Below are positions 5,889-6,559 of a stretch of DNA of 6,559 nt, one piece after another. Within the stretch, counting starts at the first letter, position 1, and every line of letters starts with the position of its first letter. The stretch lies in NCBI GenBank assembly GCA_012800995.1, contig JAAZIH010000217.1:1-6559 (forward strand), in the 5' to 3' direction. Both the position numbers and the translations under genes were made by a program. The notes under the pieces were generated by a model. That model worked only from the letters and a program-made list of their open reading frames with translations. It did no database searches and had not been told where the DNA came from. The DNA is from Chloroflexota bacterium (lineage in GTDB: Bacteria; Chloroflexota; Anaerolineae; Anaerolineales; Anaerolineaceae).

Positions 5889-6559
5889 TTATCGTTTGAT
5901 AGCGTTTTGTAATTCATTTAGCATATCTGCTTCAATAGCTTTACGAGCCTGATTAATTGAGCTGACGATGGCATCCGCGTTTGAACGCCCATGGCCCACA
6001 AAAACAAGCCCGTTTAGTCCTAAAAGTGGGGCGGCGCCAATTTCGTTGGGGTCAAGCATACTGCGAACTTTTTTGAAAGCTGGTTTTGCCAGTAAACCGC
6101 CAATTTTTGCACGTGCGCTACTCATAAGACTATCCTTGATGGTGAGCATGAGCAATTTTGCCACCGCTTCAGTTGACTTTAAAAAGACGTTACCGGTAAA
6201 ACCATCAGTCACAGCGACATCCACCTCTCCGCCGAAAATTTCTTTTCCTTCAACATTGCCAATGAAACCAGGCACTGATTTTTTCATGAGTGGATGGGCA
6301 TTTTTGACAAGCTCATTGCCTTTGTGTTCTTCTTCACCATTTGAGATGAGCCCAACACGTGGCTTGACAATCTCATTCATTAAGCGCGCGTAAACTGCGC
6401 CCATTTGTCCAAATTGCACCAAAAAATCGGGTCTGCATTCGGCATTGGCACCAATATCCAAAACCGTACAATAGCCGTTTTTTGTGGGAAAGTTGGCGCA
6501 TAAACAAGGGCGGTTTACGCCTTTGATGAGCCCGAAAGTTTTTGTTCCAAAATACATGG
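5889..6559 (-). CDS. plsX: Phosphate acyltransferase PlsX, 5' end outside window
   Basis: This is the C-terminal two-thirds of PlsX, the peripheral membrane enzyme that converts acyl-ACP and phosphate to acyl phosphate for PlsY in phosphatidic acid synthesis. Counting from the codon at 6557, visible hallmarks are IKGVNRP (11-17), 'LDIGANAECRPDFL' (33-46), 'KPRVGLISNGEEEHKGNEL' (65-83), 'GFIGNVEGKEIFGGEVDVAV' (97-116), DGFTGNVFLKS (118-128) and 'LLGLNGLVFVGHGRSNADAI' (178-197). The frame is open through the window edge. The ATG at 6555-6557 falls inside the conserved core, so it is not the start, and about 110 to 120 residues are missing. The NERD-like membrane protein follows 11 bp downstream on the same strand. 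There is no fabD, acpP or fabH downstream as in many plsX operons; upstream is out of view. Confidence 0.96.
   Translation of the reverse strand, partial: MYFGTKTFGLIKGVNRPCLCANFPTKNGYCTVLDIGANAECRPDFLVQFGQMGAVYARLMNEIVKPRVGLISNGEEEHKGNELVKNAHPLMKKSVPGFIGNVEGKEIFGGEVDVAVTDGFTGNVFLKSTEAVAKLLMLTIKDSLMSSARAKIGGLLAKPAFKKVRSMLDPNEIGAAPLLGLNGLVFVGHGRSNADAIVSSINQARKAIEADMLNELQNAIKR

Noticed and set aside
5968..6393. Plus-strand 141-codon open frame opposite plsX
   Set aside because: It is fully antisense to conserved PlsX motifs, is low-complexity in Ser/Pro/Phe, and has no family features.

Overview
The window is a compact chromosomal stretch of ordinary bacterial genes with short gaps, ATG/GTG starts and Shine-Dalgarno sites. 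I infer a member of the Chloroflexota, probably of class Anaerolineae. The basis is recalled family resemblance: a Nudix protein with a conserved 'WGLYSYDERGQL' tail, RsmD with 'VAPPQY' in place of DPPY/F, a GT87-like membrane protein, and a membrane-anchored NERD-like protein next to plsX. The base composition is moderately AT-leaning. No marker gene settles the taxonomy.

Layout. (1) A plus-strand operon at about 106-3040 holds a polytopic GT87/DUF2029-like membrane protein, a phosphofructokinase with the residue signature of PPi-dependent enzymes, and a Nudix hydrolase. Gaps are 12 bp and 1 bp, so the cistrons are probably cotranscribed and the last two translationally coupled. (2) rsmD (16S rRNA guanine-N2 methyltransferase) lies convergently on the minus strand, and its 3' end overlaps the Nudix gene by 43 bp. 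(3) A 169-bp divergent intergenic region carries a perfect TATAAT box for the next operon. (4) scpB and an RluB-type pseudouridine synthase form a plus-strand pair with a TAATG stop/start overlap. (5) A strong hairpin with a U-tract on both sides ends rluB and, on the other strand, the following operon. (6) On the minus strand, the 3' part of plsX (cut by the window edge) is followed after 11 bp by a two-TM protein with a degenerate NERD-like soluble domain.

Functionally the genes cover glycolysis (PPi-PFK), nucleotide sanitation (Nudix), rRNA modification (RsmD, RluB), chromosome segregation (ScpB) and phospholipid precursor synthesis (PlsX). I see no mobile element, CRISPR array, tRNA, rRNA, phage gene or toxin-antitoxin pair, and no convincing undescribed multi-gene system. 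The points most worth checking are the altered RsmD motif IV, the NERD-like membrane protein with apparently lost catalytic residues, and the GT87-like protein that lacks several family signature residues while sharing an operon with PFK.
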